Positions 35,657-44,945 of a DNA stretch of 64,000 nucleotides are shown here, in pieces. The notes beneath the pieces are model-generated. The model saw only the letters and a program-made list of their open reading frames with translations, did no database searches and was not told the DNA's origin. The position numbers and the translations under genes are program-made. This stretch comes from Pelobacter sp. (GTDB lineage Bacteria; Desulfobacterota; Desulfuromonadia; Geobacterales; Pseudopelobacteraceae): assembly GCA_030824515.1 (NCBI GenBank), contig JAVBXN010000020.1:1-64000 (forward strand). Reading direction: 5' to 3'. Every line of letters begins with the position of its first letter. Positions within the stretch are counted from its first letter, which is position 1.

Positions 35657-38269
35657 ATGAACTGGCATCTGATGGATATAGCCGCAATTCTTGCGGCGCA
35701 GGAAAGCGATCCAGACTCGGGACTCACCTCGGAAAAAGCCGCCATCCGCCTGGAATCCACCGGACCCAACGAACTTCTCGACCGTGGCGGCAAATCCCCC
35801 TGGCTGATCCTTTGGGAACAGTTTACATCCACGATGGCCCTGATATTGACTGGAGCGGCTATTGTATCGGGCTTTGTCGGTTCACTCAAAGACTGTCTTA
35901 CAATCATGGCGATCGTCTGCCTATTCGCTCTGCTTGGTTTTTTTCAGGAGTTTCGAGCCGAGCGAACAATGCGGGCACTCAAAAAGCTCGCTATTCCATT
36001 TGTACGAGTCAGGCGCAATGGTGAAGCGGTTGATATTCCCTCTGTCGAACTGGTGCCGGGCGATATCGTTTTACTGGAAGCTGGCAATCTGGTCCCGGCC
36101 GATTGCAGGGTTTTGGAATCATACAATCTGAAAATACAGGAGTCGATTCTAACCGGAGAAGCTGATGCGGTAGAAAAAATATCAGCGGTTATGACCGAGC
36201 ATTCCGGAACAACTGGCGATCTGCGCAACATGGCATTTATGGGAACGACAGTGACTTACGGACGTGGTGTTGTTATCGTGGTTGCAACCGGTATGCAGAC
36301 CGAACTCGGTAAAATAGCTACAATGCTGCAGGATGTAGTTGAAGAAATGACTCCGCTGCAAAAACGGCTTGACCGTCTCGGCAAGGTGCTGGCGGTAATC
36401 GCTATCCTGATATCGCTACTCTATTTTATGCTCGGTCTAATGCGTGGAGAGGAGTTACGGCTGCTGCTGATGACTGCGGTGAGCCTGGCCGTTGCGGCCA
36501 TTCCCGAAGGTCTGCCCGCTGTTGTCACCATAACACTGGCAATCGGTTCACAGCGCATGCTTCAGCGTCGCGCATTGATCAGGAAACTCCCGGCTGTTGA
36601 AACTCTCGGATCAGTTACGGTAATCTGCTCCGATAAAACCGGCACTTTGACCGAAAACAGCATGACCGTAACTGATCTGCAGCCAGCTGCGAACACTGAC
36701 GACAAACTGTTGCTGCTGGCAGCAGCACTTTGCAACGATGCCGTTCTCCGCGTGGATGATGGTTCTGTTGTGATGCTTGGCGATCCGACAGAAACCGCGC
36801 TTCTGGCGGCGGCCGGCAAAGCGGATATACATAAACCTGAACTGGAAGCCCTGTTTCCCAGGATCGCAGAAATCCCATTTGATTCCGCCACAAAACGTAT
36901 GGTTACCATGCATGCGGTATCAGCTGCCGGTGCGGCTAATTCACTGGCAAGAGCTTGTGGACTGCAGCAAGGAGACCGTTTTATCATCGCAAAGGGTGCC
37001 GTGGATGTGCTCCTGTCATATTGCGACGATAGAGCATCGATTCCCGGAATTCTGGCAAATGCCGAAGAGTTGGCTTTGCAAGGAAAACGCGTACTGGCAT
37101 GTATCTGGAGCAGGCTGGAAGCGGATCAACCGGTTGATCCGGAGTTGATTCATGGCCGTATGAAATTCACTGGACTGATAGCGATGATGGATCCGCCGCG
37201 CAAAGAGGCCCATGCGGCGGTAATCAAATGTTTGCAAGCAGGAATACGTCCGGTGATGATCACCGGCGACCACCCGTTGACGGCTTCTTCGATCGCCCGT
37301 TCACTGGAAATAACAGACAACGATATCGTTGTCACCGGCAACGAGCTTGACCGGATCGGTCCCGATGGTCTGGCCGGGATAGCCGGTCATGTATCGGTAT
37401 ACGCAAGAGTATCGCCGTCACACAAGCTGTTGATCGTGGAGGCGCTCCAGATGCGGGGAGATGTGGTTGCGATGACCGGTGACGGCGTTAACGATGCTCC
37501 TGCCTTAAAAAAGGCCGATATCGGTGTGTCGATGGGGATAACCGGGACAGACGTGGCCAAGGAGGCTGCCGACATGGTGCTCCTGGATGACAACTTTGCC
37601 ACTATCGTATCTGCGGTGGAGGAGGGGCGTACAATCTATGACAATATCTGCAAGTTCATCGAGTTTTCGGTGGCTGGCAATCTTGGCAAGATCATTGCTG
37701 TCATGGCGCTGCCGATCATGGGGCTTACAAATCCGTTGACACCTTTGCAACTGCTCTGGCTAAACCTGCTGACCGACGGTCTACTTGGCCTGGGTATGGG
37801 AGTTGAACGGCCTGAGCCCGACATCATGCAACGTGCTCCAATTTCTACCACGTCCCAGATTTTTGATCGAAGAATGCTGCGTCACATTCTGCTGACCGGC
37901 GGGGTGATCGGCCTTTCAAGCATTGCTGTTGCCTGGCATCACTGGCTGCATCACCCTTCTGACTGGCAGACTGCGCTCTTCACTTCTCTGGCATTTGCCC
38001 AGATAGGGCAGGCGATGGCACTGCGTTCCTTTAATCATTCATTTTTTAAAGTCGGGTACTTCAGTAATCCATTGCTGTTGGGAATGTGTGTTGCCGTTAT
38101 TCTACTGCAGATGCTGGTGGTTTTTCTCCCATCCATGCAGAGCTTCTTTAATACAACCACAATTGAGTTGTCTTCACTGATCTGGATTATGGCTCCAGGA
38201 TTACTGGTCTTTGCAACACTGGAACTTGAAAAAGCCCTGTCAAAGTCTAAGCCCGCACAACAGCTTTAA
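35657..38269 (+). CDS. Cation-transporting P-type ATPase (P2A, Ca2+-type)
   Basis: An 870-residue ion pump with about ten helices. It has the M4 motif PEGLPAVVT, phosphorylation site D326 in [33 protein letters not shown] and the M6 [13 protein letters not shown] segment, matching the P2A group of SERCA/PMR1-like bacterial pumps. The dephosphorylation loop reads TGEA where most P-type ATPases have TGES; the key Glu is kept. Ca2+ is the likely substrate, but Mn2+ is possible. It ends with a 23-base tail-to-tail overlap with pepF. Confidence 0.92.
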   Translation: MNWHLMDIAAILAAQESDPDSGLTSEKAAIRLESTGPNELLDRGGKSPWLILWEQFTSTMALILTGAAIVSGFVGSLKDCLTIMAIVCLFALLGFFQEFRAERTMRALKKLAIPFVRVRRNGEAVDIPSVELVPGDIVLLEAGNLVPADCRVLESYNLKIQESILTGEADAVEKISAVMTEHSGTTGDLRNMAFMGTTVTYGRGVVIVVATGMQTELGKIATMLQDVVEEMTPLQKRLDRLGKVLAVIAILISLLYFMLGLMRGEELRLLLMTAVSLAVAAIPEGLPAVVTITLAIGSQRMLQRRALIRKLPAVETLGSVTVICSDKTGTLTENSMTVTDLQPAANTDDKLLLLAAALCNDAVLRVDDGSVVMLGDPTETALLAAAGKADIHKPELEALFPRIAEIPFDSATKRMVTMHAVSAAGAANSLARACGLQQGDRFIIAKGAVDVLLSYCDDRASIPGILANAEELALQGKRVLACIWSRLEADQPVDPELIHGRMKFTGLIAMMDPPRKEAHAAVIKCLQAGIRPVMITGDHPLTASSIARSLEITDNDIVVTGNELDRIGPDGLAGIAGHVSVYARVSPSHKLLIVEALQMRGDVVAMTGDGVNDAPALKKADIGVSMGITGTDVAKEAADMVLLDDNFATIVSAVEEGRTIYDNICKFIEFSVAGNLGKIIAVMALPIMGLTNPLTPLQLLWLNLLTDGLLGLGMGVERPEPDIMQRAPISTTSQIFDRRMLRHILLTGGVIGLSSIAVAWHHWLHHPSDWQTALFTSLAFAQIGQAMALRSFNHSFFKVGYFSNPLLLGMCVAVILLQMLVVFLPSMQSFFNTTTIELSSLIWIMAPGLLVFATLELEKALSKSKPAQQL

Positions 38270-40022
38270 GCTCATCTATCAAGCCTTTAAGAAAATCATA
38301 GCCCTTCTGCCAGAAATCACCGGCGGTGATGTCGATACCTGCCAGACGGGCTGTGTCCGCCGGTGAGAGCGCTCCACCTGACTCCAACAGTGCGTGGTAG
38401 CCCGGCTTGAATCCATCCCCCTCTTCACGATACTTCTGAAAGAGGGCCAGCACCAGCAACTCGGCAAATGTGTATGAGTAGCAATAAAAACGGCTGTGAA
38501 TAAAGTGGCTGATATAGCTCCATCCCCAGCGATAGGCCGGAATCATCTCAACCGAATCTCCGAATAGCTTATCGTTTTCTTCCAGCCAGATCTCGGCAAT
38601 CCTGTCATTGGAGAGCAGGCCGTTTTTGCGCTCGTTATGAAGTCGCAATTCAAAGCGGGTCAACACCGTCTGGCGGAAAGTCGTGGCAATAATATCCTCG
38701 ATCTTGGCGCAGAGCAGAGATTTGCGCACTTCCGGATCGCTTTCACTTTCCAGCATGCGTAGAGTCAGCAGCATTTCACCGAAAACTGATGCTGTTTCGG
38801 CCAGTGGCAGCGGCGCGTGGTAATTCAACAGGGTCTGTTTCTGTGAAAGCACGAAATGCAAACCATGTCCGGCTTCGTGGGCAATGGTTGCCAGGTCTCG
38901 TAGTGTGCCGGTGTAGTTCAACAGCAGAAAAGGCGGGATTTGAGGCGATATGCCCATTGCAAAAGCGCCACCCGACTTGCCGGTGCGCGGAAGCACATCA
39001 ACTCGGCGCTCGGTGAAAAAGGCCTCCACGATATCACCGAATTCAGGATCGTAGCCACGGTAGGAATCGATCACCTGTGTACGTGCTTCATCGAAAGAGT
39101 ATTTTTTCTCTGCTTCGGCAACCGGTGCGTAAATATCGCAGTTGCGCAGCCTGTCCATACCGAGCATACCGGCCTTGATACGGAAATATTCCTGAGCCAG
39201 GCCATAGTTGGCTTCGGTGACGCTCATCAGGTGCTCCACCGCCTCGTCAGGAATCTCATTGCCGATGTTTGTAGGTTGGATCGGTGACTGGTAGTTTCTG
39301 AGCTCCATATCCTGTCCATGGTCAAGTGCCATGTTGTTAAACACCGCATTGTAGACGATGCCGTGCTCGCCGTGACGTTCCAGAAACACGCTGAAGGCCC
39401 TGAAACGAACATCGGCCGAGGTGTGGTGCAGAAGAGAAAGCAGCTCTTCTCCGGTAAATTCCCGCTCTTCACCATCCAGTTCCATTTTATAGGAAAAAGA
39501 TGCAGAAAGTTCGTCAAACAGCTTGGTGAAGGCACGGATACCGGTCAAGTCCTTGCGTGTCAGCAGACGTTCTTCATTTTCTTTCAGAGTATGGGGGCGG
39601 AATTTGCGGATACCTTCCATGAAATGGATATAGCCGACAGCTTCCGGCAGAGAACAAAAAGATTCAAAACGCTTATCATCCAGATCCATCAACTCCAGAT
39701 CAAAAAACAGCAGTTCCTGCGAAAGTCTGCTGCCAAGTTCTGAACAGCGCTGCGACAGAGCACGATAAATCTCGTTTCCGGAGTCGGAAGCGAACAACAA
39801 ATGGGCATAACAGAATGGTTTTGAGATGCGGGTCTGCAAGGCTTCGTACTCTTGTACTGCAGACAGGAGACCAACATCGTCCAGCAGCGCTACTTTTTCA
39901 AAATAGCGGCATCGAAAATCGGCTGCCAGTTGTTCAAAAGATTCAAGATCCGACTTTAATTCCGGTGAATCGGGGGCAGGGTAGAGCAGGGCGGTATTCC
40001 AGGTCAGGTCTGGCGATGTCAT
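38247..40022 (-). CDS. pepF: Oligoendopeptidase F (M3B metallopeptidase)
   Basis: A 591-residue zinc peptidase that degrades short peptides in the cytoplasm. The zinc motif H-E-x-x-H is seen in TIAHEAGHGLHFVLS, with the third ligand Glu in a downstream helix (LAETASVFGEML). The C-terminal FIHSRFYCYSYTFAELL stretch is typical of PepF. Length is normal. The ATG has AGGAAAA upstream. Its 3' end overlaps the P-type ATPase by 23 bases on the opposite strand. Confidence 0.94.
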   Translation of the reverse strand: MTSPDLTWNTALLYPAPDSPELKSDLESFEQLAADFRCRYFEKVALLDDVGLLSAVQEYEALQTRISKPFCYAHLLFASDSGNEIYRALSQRCSELGSRLSQELLFFDLELMDLDDKRFESFCSLPEAVGYIHFMEGIRKFRPHTLKENEERLLTRKDLTGIRAFTKLFDELSASFSYKMELDGEEREFTGEELLSLLHHTSADVRFRAFSVFLERHGEHGIVYNAVFNNMALDHGQDMELRNYQSPIQPTNIGNEIPDEAVEHLMSVTEANYGLAQEYFRIKAGMLGMDRLRNCDIYAPVAEAEKKYSFDEARTQVIDSYRGYDPEFGDIVEAFFTERRVDVLPRTGKSGGAFAMGISPQIPPFLLLNYTGTLRDLATIAHEAGHGLHFVLSQKQTLLNYHAPLPLAETASVFGEMLLTLRMLESESDPEVRKSLLCAKIEDIIATTFRQTVLTRFELRLHNERKNGLLSNDRIAEIWLEENDKLFGDSVEMIPAYRWGWSYISHFIHSRFYCYSYTFAELLVLALFQKYREEGDGFKPGYHALLESGGALSPADTARLAGIDITAGDFWQKGYDFLKGLIDELKAVVRA

Positions 40023-40120
40023 GGGATATTTTCCTTTGAATCAGTATTGAGAATATTTGATGGATTGTTCGATAGTTGGAGATTACTACGGATGAGCGGG
40101 GGCGTCAAGGTGAGGTGGTG

Positions 40121-40837
40121 TTACTTGACGGTTGAAATGAAAATGTCTCCGTACCATGCGGCAGCTTCACTTCCGGTGTTATCGGTATCAGTCATGATGG
40201 CCACCGCACCGATCTCGTTTGGTGATTCACCGAATAAACGTTTATAATCGGCCAGAATGTCGCGAGTTTCGCTGATCCATTGACCGGCTTTTATAGATCC
40301 GGATTCGACAGCCACCATCATTGCGTTTCCGGTATAGGCGTTGGGAATAAATTGACCTGCGGGTAATCGGTTGGCCCAGATATAGTTTATGGCCCGGGTC
40401 TGCCAGAAAAAACGTCCGGGAAAAACCACATAGACACGTGCGGCATAGTCATCACCGTCTCTTCTCTTTTCGTCGCCTTTTGGAAGCGTTCCCGAGATCT
40501 TCCAGGACCAGTGCAGATAACGGTAGCGTTCAGGATTCAAATTTACTTTCTTTATCAAACCTGAAGCGGTCCCTTTGCTCTGTGCCATTATTGCAACAAG
40601 TCCGGTATCGCTATCCCTGACCGGTGTATAGTTGGTCTTTCCTTTAAAACTCTTGGTTTCCCAACCGGAAAGTCCATTGTGGGTGAAATTGCTGACTGCA
40701 AACACCTCGGCATCAGCAGTTCCATAAAACAGTGCCACGTAAAGAAGTATGAGTATAGCTGAGGACCAATTCACAGTTTTACTGCTAGGAACAAGATAAA
40801 TAAGTATGCTGTGATTGTTCAACGTGGTGTCAAACAC
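40121..40837 (-). CDS. DUF3047 exported protein
   Basis: A 238-residue protein matching DUF3047: GWETKSFKGKTNY near the start, HWSWKISGTLPKGDE and GDDYAARVYVVFPG in the middle, and IMTDTDNTG near the end. A hydrophobic stretch ending in YGTADA is a signal peptide. The GTG start at 40837 lies 4 bases after the rhodanese stop, with GGGGCGAT upstream; a more internal GTG just before NWSSAIL would give a more usual signal peptide. Function unknown; it is probably periplasmic and co-expressed with the rhodanese-like protein. Confidence 0.8.
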   Translation of the reverse strand: MFDTTLNNHSILIYLVPSSKTVNWSSAILILLYVALFYGTADAEVFAVSNFTHNGLSGWETKSFKGKTNYTPVRDSDTGLVAIMAQSKGTASGLIKKVNLNPERYRYLHWSWKISGTLPKGDEKRRDGDDYAARVYVVFPGRFFWQTRAINYIWANRLPAGQFIPNAYTGNAMMVAVESGSIKAGQWISETRDILADYKRLFGESPNEIGAVAIMTDTDNTGSEAAAWYGDIFISTVK

Positions 40838-40841
40838 AGGT

Positions 40842-41255
40842 TCATCGCCCCTGTCTCAGAATATCCCGGTAGGGCCAGCCAGCCATGCCACCTTCCAGAA
40901 TATATAACCGCCCTTCGTCAATACCCTGGGTTTTAAGATATTCATAGGTGTTCACAGCACCACCCTTGCCGCGTGGGCAGATTATAATAACCGGCGAAAC
41001 GGAGGAGATGATTACCGGAATAATCCTGTCGAGTCGTTTTTTCTCTGTGTCGCTTTTGACCGGATAGGCATTTGTTTCGATTGAATTTGCAAAATGGTGT
41101 TCATCGAAATCGTCCGCTTCCTGAATGTCTACTATGTGCATTTCTTTCTTCTGTTCAAGAGCGGTTTTAAATTCTTCCGTTTTGATATATTGGGTGGCAA
41201 AGGCTGAACCTGATGTAAAAACAATAATTGCCACAAGTATAAATTTACTGATCAT
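40842..41255 (-). CDS. Exported rhodanese-like protein
   Basis: A 137-residue protein with a signal peptide (MISKFILVAIIVF...SAFA) and one rhodanese domain. The active-site loop is C93-PRGKGG, so the catalytic Cys is present and sulfur transfer or thiol chemistry in the periplasm is possible. ATG 41255 has GGAGGGAT; an upstream in-frame ATG at 41288 is less likely. It heads a two-gene unit with the DUF3047 gene and is divergent from a LysR regulator, which may control it. Confidence 0.87.
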   Translation of the reverse strand: MISKFILVAIIVFTSGSAFATQYIKTEEFKTALEQKKEMHIVDIQEADDFDEHHFANSIETNAYPVKSDTEKKRLDRIIPVIISSVSPVIIICPRGKGGAVNTYEYLKTQGIDEGRLYILEGGMAGWPYRDILRQGR

Positions 41256-41317
41256 GATCCCTCCAATGATTTTTGTAACGGATAGCATTCTTTAGCATTG
41301 AAAGGCAAATTGATTAT

Positions 41318-41358
41318 TCGTATAATTACGATCGAATCTATCGTTTATATAAATACGA
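41318..41358. promoter_or_regulatory. Paired inverted repeats between the rhodanese and LysR genes
   Basis: In the 112-base divergent region, TCGTA-TAAT-TACGA (41318-41331) is a perfect palindrome, and TCGT (41341-41344) with ACGA (41355-41358) frames an A+T-rich core with the same half-site. The second box touches the lysR ribosome site. This layout fits binding sites for the adjacent LysR protein, with autoregulation and control of the divergent operon. That role is inferred from position and symmetry. Confidence 0.5.
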
Positions 41359-41367
41359 GGAGTTTTT

Positions 41368-42273
41368 ATGACATTGAAGCAGTTGGAAGTATTTGTAGCG
41401 ATAGCAGAATCCCGCAGTTTCTCCAGGGGGGCGGAGAAAAACTGTATTACCCAGTCAACCGCCAGCCAGCATATTCATGGTTTGGAAGATGAACTTGGGG
41501 TTCGACTTTTTGACAGGGGCAGGGGAGGGGCTCTGCTTACCGAGGCGGGAAAACTCTTCTTTGAACATGTACAAAAAATCCTGTCAGAATGTGAAAACAC
41601 GCGTTCGGTCATCAGGCGATTCGTGGGTATGGAGGATGTAGCTTTGCGGGTCGGAGCAAGCAACATTCCTGGCACCTGGTTGATCCCGGATGTATTAGGG
41701 CGGTTTGTCGGCCAGTTCCCGAAAGTTCGTCTTGAAGTACTTCAGGGAGACAGCCATTCCGTGCTTGACCAACTAATTAATGAAGAGATCGAACTCGGGT
41801 TTATTGGTGGTTATTTCGAAGATGAACGTATTGAATTTAAATCTATAGGATGCGATACGATCATTTGTGCAGCTTCTACAGAGTTGATTGCACTGAGAAA
41901 TCATGACCTGGAACGGGAAGGTCTGTGCAAAGTCCCGCTTTTAGTACGTGAGGATGGTTCAGGAACGCAAAAAGCGGTATTCGAAGCACTGTCGAAGACA
42001 TGGGCGGTAAGTAAGGAGGATCTGAATATCGTGGCAGTGTTGGGCAGCAGCGAAGCGATACGGCGGGCACTGCTGAATGGATCTGGCATTGCATTTGTAT
42101 CCAGCATGTCCATATCGGATGATCTAGCCAATGGTCGTTTGGTTGAAATTAATTTACCTGGTTTGGAGATCACCAGACATTTTTATGCTGCACGCAGATT
42201 TGCACGTGAGTTATCTCCGGCAGCGTCCGAGTTTTGGAACATCATGACGGCTTCGGAACAGCAGATCAAGTAA
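41368..42273 (+). CDS. LysR-family transcriptional regulator
   Basis: A 301-residue regulator. The N-terminal winged helix-turn-helix reads LKQLEVFVAIAESRSFSRGA ... TASQHIHGLEDELGVRLFDR (residues 3-50), and the effector-binding domain follows (from about 90). GAGGAG precedes the ATG. It is divergent from the rhodanese/DUF3047 operon and is preceded by two inverted repeats, so it probably controls that operon. The effector is unknown; a sulfur or selenium metabolite would fit a rhodanese target, but this is speculative. Confidence 0.9.
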   Translation: MTLKQLEVFVAIAESRSFSRGAEKNCITQSTASQHIHGLEDELGVRLFDRGRGGALLTEAGKLFFEHVQKILSECENTRSVIRRFVGMEDVALRVGASNIPGTWLIPDVLGRFVGQFPKVRLEVLQGDSHSVLDQLINEEIELGFIGGYFEDERIEFKSIGCDTIICAASTELIALRNHDLEREGLCKVPLLVREDGSGTQKAVFEALSKTWAVSKEDLNIVAVLGSSEAIRRALLNGSGIAFVSSMSISDDLANGRLVEINLPGLEITRHFYAARRFARELSPAASEFWNIMTASEQQIK

Positions 42274-42327
42274 TTGTTGAAAATGACTAATTCCATTTTT
42301 AGCCGTCTGATGCTTAAATTCAGCGAA

Positions 42328-42432
42328 CTACTCAACTTTTACAAACTGCCCCTTTTCACCGCATTTCTCGCATTTCTGGGGTTTGCAACGTCCTTCCTTG
42401 CTGAATCCGCATGAACATTTCCAGGTTGCCAT
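42328..42432 (-). CDS. 34-residue Cys-rich rubredoxin-like protein
   Basis: A very short gene with a strong ribosome site (GCAGGAGGT, 8 bases before ATG 42432). The product has five Cys: C6 and C8 (C-S-C), C16, then C21-x2-C24 in RCKPQKCEKCGEKG. The C-terminal part resembles the RCKPKKCPxCG motif of small rubredoxin-like or zinc-ribbon proteins. A longer in-frame extension upstream to 42570 overlaps purN and is not credible. It follows purM-purN in the same direction, 58 bases after purN. Function unknown. Confidence 0.75.
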   Translation of the reverse strand: MATWKCSCGFSKEGRCKPQKCEKCGEKGQFVKVE

Positions 42433-42490
42433 TTTTGATACCTCCTGCCCGTGTGAATTGAGTTGATAATAAAAATGGCGCCTGATCAAA

Positions 42491-43111
42491 TCAGGGGCTG
42501 ATCCGAACCCGACGTCCATCAACTTGAATTCTGCCTTCAGCAAACAGCTTGATTGCAGCAGGAAAAACACGATGCTCCTCTATCTGAATTCTTGCTGAAA
42601 GAGACTCTTCAGTATCATCCTGTTCCACTGGTACTGATGACTGTAATATGATTGGACCGGTGTCCGTGCCGCCATCGACAAAATGCACGGTGCATCCCGA
42701 ATAACGCACCCCGTAATCCAGTGCCTGCTGCTGGGCGTGAAGACCTGGAAAGGATGGGAGCAGCGCGGGGTGGATGTTCATGATAGCATTGTGGAATGCG
42801 TTGACCATCGTGTCCGTCAGAATCCTCATAAATCCTGCAAGCACTACAAGTTCCACATCATGCTTACGCAGGATTTCAACCGTGGCCTTGTCATATTCAT
42901 TCCTGTCGGGAAAATTCCTGTTTTCATGGATCACCACAGGAATCCCGTGTTTGGCGGCGCGAGTCAGAGCATAGGCTTCCGGTTTATTGCAGATCACGCA
43001 GGCGATGGTTGCTGCAATGTCACCGGATTCGATGTGATCGATAATAGCCTGCAGGTTCGTACCGCTTCCTGAAACCAATACACCCAATCTGCAGTTAACC
43101 TTGGCGGTCAT
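42491..43111 (-). CDS. purN: Phosphoribosylglycinamide formyltransferase
   Basis: A 206-residue enzyme that formylates GAR with 10-formyl-THF in purine synthesis. It has GVLVSGSGTNLQAIID, the catalytic IHPALLPSFPG (Asn and His in MNIHPALLP), and the Asp in VDGGTDTGPII. ATG 43111 lies just after the purM stop with GGAGG inside the purM end; an in-frame TTG at 43129 is rejected. It is translationally linked to purM. Confidence 0.95.
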   Translation of the reverse strand: MTAKVNCRLGVLVSGSGTNLQAIIDHIESGDIAATIACVICNKPEAYALTRAAKHGIPVVIHENRNFPDRNEYDKATVEILRKHDVELVVLAGFMRILTDTMVNAFHNAIMNIHPALLPSFPGLHAQQQALDYGVRYSGCTVHFVDGGTDTGPIILQSSVPVEQDDTEESLSARIQIEEHRVFPAAIKLFAEGRIQVDGRRVRISP

Positions 43112-43115
43112 TGGG

Positions 43116-44168
43116 TCATGCCTCCACAAGCTCTACACACTCGTCACCAACCCGACAAGCTGCAATCTCGCCAATGATCCAAGCCTTTTCGCCCAACCCC
43201 TTCAAGCGGTCGATTACCTCTTCCGCCTGATTTTCAGCCACTGCCAGCACCATTCCAATTCCCATGTTAAAGGTACGGTACATTTCGTTCAGCTCAACAT
43301 TGCCGGCATCGCGCAGCAAATCAAAGAGCACAGGACGTTCCCAACTATTCAGATGGATCTTTGCAACGCATCCCTTTGGCAGAACACGGGGAACATTTTC
43401 AAGCAAGCCGCCACCGGTAATGTGGGCAATACCCTTGATCGAAAAATCCTTCAGAAGATTGAGAATTGAGCGTACATAAATACGGGTAGGGGTCAGCAAC
43501 ACATCAGCAACACTGTTGCCGGTCCCAGGTAGTTCAGAATCAATTTCGAGCCCCATATTGTCAAAAATCAGCTTTCTTGCCAGAGAATAGCCGTTACTAT
43601 GCAGTCCGCTGGAAGCGATGCCAATCAGTCTATTACCTACAGCTATGCAGGAACCATCGATAATTGCATCACGGTCTACGACACCGACCGTAAAACCGGC
43701 AACATCATATTCGCCGTCGGCATAAAATCCGGGCATTTCGGCGGTTTCACCACCAATCAGCGCACATCCGGCCTGTTTGCATCCTTCCGCAATACCCTTG
43801 ACTACTTCAGCAGCCTTTTCAGGCAGCAGCTTTCCGGTTGCCAGGTAATCGAGAAAAAAGAGAGGTTCCGCGCCCTGCACAATGATGTCATTGACGCACA
43901 TGGCTACCAGGTCTATTCCAACCGTGTCATGACGGTCCGCCATGAAGGCAATTTTTAGTTTGGTGCCAACTCCGTCTGTTCCGGAAACAAGTACGGGGTT
44001 TTTGTATTTTGAAGCATTCAGCGAGAACAACCCGCCAAAACCGCCGATATCGGCCAAAACTTCAGGTCGGGAGGTCGCCTTGACCAACGGCTTGATCATA
44101 TTGACAAAACTGTTGCCGGCAGCAATATCCACACCAGCGTCTTTATATGTTGCGCGTTTATCACTCAT
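43116..44168 (-). CDS. purM: Phosphoribosylformylglycinamidine cyclo-ligase (AIR synthetase)
   Basis: A 350-residue ATP-dependent enzyme that closes the imidazole ring in purine synthesis. It has the N-terminal TYKDAGVDI segment, [14 protein letters not shown], the [11 protein letters not shown] loop and THITGGG-like motif ([13 protein letters not shown]). GAGGAGGT precedes the ATG. purN follows with 4 bases between. The divergent gene upstream is a lytic transglycosylase. Confidence 0.96.
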   Translation of the reverse strand: MSDKRATYKDAGVDIAAGNSFVNMIKPLVKATSRPEVLADIGGFGGLFSLNASKYKNPVLVSGTDGVGTKLKIAFMADRHDTVGIDLVAMCVNDIIVQGAEPLFFLDYLATGKLLPEKAAEVVKGIAEGCKQAGCALIGGETAEMPGFYADGEYDVAGFTVGVVDRDAIIDGSCIAVGNRLIGIASSGLHSNGYSLARKLIFDNMGLEIDSELPGTGNSVADVLLTPTRIYVRSILNLLKDFSIKGIAHITGGGLLENVPRVLPKGCVAKIHLNSWERPVLFDLLRDAGNVELNEMYRTFNMGIGMVLAVAENQAEEVIDRLKGLGEKAWIIGEIAACRVGDECVELVEA

Positions 44169-44266
44169 CTTCTATTAACCTCCTCAGGCAAAGGATATTT
44201 GTAAAACATGGCCCTCTAAAAGTCAATTTGAAACTGTTACAAAAGGTGGCTTGGTAAGAATATCTC

Positions 44267-44294
44267 TTGACAAATCCGCATGTTTTGGGATTAT
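44267..44294 (+). promoter_or_regulatory. Putative promoter of the lytic transglycosylase gene
   Basis: TTGACA at 44267-44272 and GATTAT at 44289-44294 (16-base spacer) lie in the purM/transglycosylase divergent region. The first ATG is at 44304, so a transcript from here would have almost no leader, or translation would begin further in. Confidence 0.4.
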
Positions 44295-44303
44295 TGATGC
44301 ACA

Positions 44304-44945
44304 ATGACAGCACAAGCCATAACATTCATAACATTATCCACCAAGACAATCAGCAGCCTGTTTCTGGCCTGCATGATGGTTATCAACTGGACAGCTCCGG
44401 CCAACGCGGATATATACCGCTATGAAGATGATGAGGGCATTGTTCATTTCACCGACGCCCCCACTGACAGGCGCTTCAAGGTCTTCATGCGGGATCTGAA
44501 AAAAGATCGTGAACTGCGTACCAAGTTGAAGTATGCCCGCTCCGTCAATCCTGCGGAATATGAACATCTGATCAGGAACTGCGCCGATAAATATGGCGTC
44601 AGCCCCTCCCTGGTCAAGGCGGTCATCCATGCCGAATCCGGTTATAATCCCAATGCAGTTTCAAGCAAGGGAGCGAGCGGCCTGATGCAGTTGATGCCTG
44701 CAACGGCAAAGTCACTCAAGGTTGCCGATCGTTTCAACCCCAAGGACAACGTGGAAGGCGGCGTCAAATATCTGCGCTTTCTGCTGGATACTTTTCGGGG
44801 GGATGTGTCGCTGGCACTGGCTGCATATAATGCCGGCCTCAGCAATGTGGCAAAATATGGCGGAATTCCTCCCTTCAACGAAACCCGAACCTATGTAAAC
44901 CGGGTTCTTTCCTATATGCAGACTTATCAATCAAGTGGTATTTAA
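44304..44945 (+). CDS. Exported lytic transglycosylase (SLT domain, DUF4124 N-terminus)
   Basis: A 213-residue murein-cleaving protein. After a hydrophobic signal segment ending ANA there is a DUF4124-like strand (DIYRYEDDEGIVHFTDAP), then the SLT domain with catalytic Glu in VIHAESGYNPNAVS, GLMQLMPATAK, and AAYNAGLSNVAKYGG. The start is uncertain because no ribosome site precedes ATG 44304. The stop overlaps the pgsA ATG (TAATG). Confidence 0.9.
   Translation: MTAQAITFITLSTKTISSLFLACMMVINWTAPANADIYRYEDDEGIVHFTDAPTDRRFKVFMRDLKKDRELRTKLKYARSVNPAEYEHLIRNCADKYGVSPSLVKAVIHAESGYNPNAVSSKGASGLMQLMPATAKSLKVADRFNPKDNVEGGVKYLRFLLDTFRGDVSLALAAYNAGLSNVAKYGGIPPFNETRTYVNRVLSYMQTYQSSGI

Noticed and set aside
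36615-37273. Several 85-140-codon frames on both strands within the P-type ATPase gene
   Set aside because: All are shadows of the long ATPase frame, which is intact and carries the catalytic motifs.
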